NCBI GenBank assembly: GCA_011009095.1
Contig: VTPC01090408.1
Location: 1-64,000, forward strand
Reading direction: 5' to 3'
DNA: 64,000 nucleotides
From: Ignelater luminosus
Lineage: Eukaryota > Arthropoda > Insecta > Coleoptera > Elateridae
The notes beneath the pieces were generated by a model. That model was not told the origin of the DNA, did no database searches, and saw nothing but the letters and a program-made list of their open reading frames with translations. The translations under genes were made by a program, and so were the position numbers. Positions 61,590 to 64,000 of this stretch are shown here, in pieces (within the stretch, counting starts at the first letter, position 1; each line of letters begins with the position of its first letter).

Positions 61590-62030
61590 TTGAGATTATG
61601 AGAAAGTATATTCGTGCAGCCTTAGCTGATCTTTCACCTTGGTCATCTAGCAGGTGGAACTGGGTTATTCTCGCATGTCCTATTTTCATTGCTTTTCCAG
61701 GTCATAATTTTGCGTTTTGCACTCTTCTTTATCCAACTCGAAAGATCCAACAGCTGTGTAGATGTCATCCTCATTGCATCGGTTACGCTTCGACAGGCTA
61801 ATCGTTTGATCTTAGCCAACCTTCGGGTAATGGTAGTAAAATATCTAAGGATTAATTTCCCAGCTTTTATATACTATCGACGCACAATTTCCACATTAAT
61901 TTCTTGTCTAAGATCACTGCTAAGTACTTGACCTCGCATGTATTGCATTGCCAGGCTGGCCACCGCCTTTTGGCAAACTGTCAGCTTGCCATAGTAGTGG
62001 ACCACCAGGAGGTGATTCAAAGATTCTTCC
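61590..62030 (-). mobile_element. LINE relic on minus strand, RT thumb region
   Basis: The minus strand reads VKYLAVILDKKLMWKLCVD (about 61940-61890), corresponding to the 'VKYLGVxLDxKLxWxxH' motif after the RT palm, then RLACRSVTDAMRMTSTQLL near 61800-61745, matching the 'RLACLxITGAMRTTPTxAL' segment of the same LINE group as 57.8-59.2 kb. Stops and shifts are present. Opposite orientation to the other copy. Confidence 0.55.
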
Positions 62031-64000
62031 CTGTTACTAGAATAATTGTAACAATTAGCAAATTTAATTCGTGATTCGGTTCAAATTCCGTATCCCGTTA
62101 TCATTAATGAAATATCTAAAAACTTTCTATGAACTGATAGTACAAATGTGAATAGTAATAATATTATTTGTAGAGAATTATTGAAGCAGCATATACTGCG
62201 TGTCTGTGAAAAACATGAACTTTATTTGTGAAATGTGCAATGAGCAATGAGCAAGACGCAGGCAAAGCGATTAACTGTAAATATTCCCATACGCGTTTAT
62301 AGGCTGTGTATATAAAAGATATTTCCATAAAAAGTATTGTCGCATTTTGCGTTATTGGCATCAATTTTGTATGGTCACAGTTTAAATTGCTTTCTGAATG
62401 AAATTTAGTCAGTTCAAAGGAGATTATTGTAAAGGCCTAACAAAAACTGAGAAAGCCAAAAGTTGACCTTTGGTATGAAGGGATTTCTTCCAGGAAATTT
62501 GTAGATAATTGATACATAGGCCTTACTTCCAATTCAGAAATTTACATAATATCCAAATTTACATTGAAAGGACCTAAATACCCTGAAAACGAGATCTGCA
62601 AAAGAAGTCTACGGTTCAGAGTATATCTACTTTGAAATTCTAAATAGGTATCTGGATGCCATTAAACTCAGATCACCCAATTAAGAGATACATAAAACAT
62701 TTGGGTCATCATTCTTCAAGAACTACAAAAACTCGAACATAATTGCAAGACAAACAGTAGAATAAAATTATTTTTAGCGGTAGAAAAGATTAGCTTGATA
62801 TTGCCGACATGAACTTTGCTGCAAGCCATCTTTCAGAAAAGTCACTATTACTTAGCCTTGGGTAAGACTGGTTTCTTGTTCAAAGTTGTAATAGTTTTGT
62901 GTTCTTAACCTCCCCTAAAACTATTAGAATAATTCTTCCAAACTTGTTTTTGTAGCAATGAGTAACTGACAACGTCTCTTATTTTACGGAATTGTGACAA
63001 ATACGAGTTTATTAATATTCAAGATTTGCTGCTGGATGATATAGAATTTAGTAGAAAAGTTCTGGAGTTCATGGTTGTCGACATTTACGCAAGTCTACAG
63101 ATATCAATTTTTTATCAACAGGAATCATATTTAGTTATAGTGATCAAAATCCAACTTTTGATTTTGAACACCATAATTTAACTTGTCCCTTTTTGACAAA
63201 GAAAAGGCAAGGCAATGCTTTAAAAGTTAACTATTAATAAGACTCTTTTAGTTTTTAACAACATACGAAAAGCGTTTCCAAAATACTGAGTTTTTTTGCA
63301 CGCCTGTTTAAAGTACGATATCCTACAGCTTGGAAGCAGAGTATCGTTTCGAGACGGAACTTTGACTGTTGGTAGTAGTAATCGTCTTTTGTTTTTTTAA
63401 CAGATATCCTATATCTCAGAAACTGAATGTATGTCGTATCAAGACTATCGAGTTGAGATTTTGATTTTTTGTTTATATCTCAGAAACGGATTGTGTAACT
63501 ATATAAACTTGTTTTTTGGGAGTGGTAGGGAAAGGGCGTTCTATAGTTTCGTAAGTAGTCAGGGTTCGGCCTTCAACGAGCCACGATCGGGTTTTGTCCT
63601 CAATTAACATTCTTAGTTCAACTATACTGAAGCCCGGTCATGTTTTGTTCTCCAACAGGCCTCTTTCAGTGACCTGAAGTAGTACTTTGGTCTCCATCGA
63701 ACCATCTTTGCTGTCTCACGCAGACACGCCCTTCATTAACCTTCTTATATTAGCTACATTCAGACACGGATTGAAATTTATTTTGCTTCAATGAGAAAAC
63801 GCAGGGAACTATCAGTTCTGCTGTAATCACTTGAAAGTTACTCCCCTACTACTACTAAAAATGAAAAGTTCCATCTTGATACAACAACCTTCTCCAGAGT
63901 TGTAGGACATCTGCCAAGAAACAGAAAATAAAATTGCTTGAACGGTATGAAAATACCCACTACCTCACTTGCTAATTTGGCAAATTGCATTAATGAAGTG
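62031..64000. other. Noncoding DNA with a degenerate repeat near the end
   Basis: No gene recognized. A terminus-like tactgcgtgtctgtgaaa lies near 62192. atatctcagaaac occurs twice (about 63411 and 63473). A diverged repeat is listed separately. Confidence 0.5.
63560..63770 (+). repeat. Degenerate tandem-like repeat, period about 131 bp
   Basis: A ttcggccttcaacgagcca block and a later ttggtctccatcgaacca block, followed by tcaattaacattcttag and ttcattaaccttcttat respectively, are in the same order about 131 bases apart. Each ends in an actgaa/attcaga plus c-cgg stretch. Diverged; no coding meaning seen. Confidence 0.35.

Noticed and set aside
62070..62090. ggttcaaattcc B-box-like sequence
   Set aside because: The upstream 60 bases do not fold as a tRNA.

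Overview
This is a strongly AT-rich stretch of nuclear DNA from an insect (arthropod at least). I infer this from a near-intact mariner, piggyBac-like and P-element-like transposase remnants, Ty3/gypsy and non-LTR relics typical of insect genomes, TA-flanked MITEs, and one core promoter with a TATA element 30 bases upstream of an arthropod TCAGT initiator. I cannot place it to order. No complete host gene is visible. The window looks like long introns or intergenic DNA filled with layers of decayed transposons.

Possible host material is sparse. On the minus strand there are three short candidate first coding exons: 10298-10385 (hydrophobic signal peptide, phase-1 donor, CpG-richer upstream region to about 12.2 kb), 25438-25455 (six codons then a donor), and about 29654-29743 (behind the TATA/initiator pair). 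Weaker candidates are a 46-codon open segment behind a splice acceptor at 48.3-48.5 kb (minus) and a 48-codon segment at 39.1 kb (plus). Exons downstream of the three candidate first exons were not found.

Mobile elements, left to right: a decayed 1.0-kb mariner (14.8-15.8 kb); a LINE relic (18.2-19.5 kb), a 226-bp MITE (19.9-20.1 kb) and a Ty3/gypsy relic (20.2-21.5 kb); a 322-bp MITE (25.0-25.3 kb); a P-element-like transposase relic (26.9-27.9 kb); a structurally complete mariner with perfect 29-bp terminal repeats and an uninterrupted 347-residue transposase (30.2-31.5 kb); a piggyBac-like pseudogene (35.1-36.3 kb); a composite Ty3/gypsy element (39.9-46.5 kb); a LINE relic (52.1-54.8 kb); a 480-bp internally deleted Tc1/mariner-type element (55.4-55.9 kb); and two RNase H-type LINE relics (57.8-59.2 kb plus, 61.6-62.0 kb minus).

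The most notable structure is the composite at 39.9-46.5 kb. A decayed Ty3/gypsy element has its 5' LTR split by a 563-bp foldback element. Its 3' LTR is split by a 2360-bp DNA element with 13-bp inverted termini and a TAA target duplication. Because the two LTRs act as empty sites for each other, both insertions have well-defined borders. The 2360-bp element carries the relic of a protein family that is widespread but usually called 'uncharacterized' in animal genomes. Between the gypsy integrase and the 3' LTR lies a fragment resembling a TARG1/OARD1-type macrodomain. At least a dozen copies of a TACAGGGTGT-like terminus are scattered through the window, pointing to heavy past activity of Tc1/mariner-type elements.
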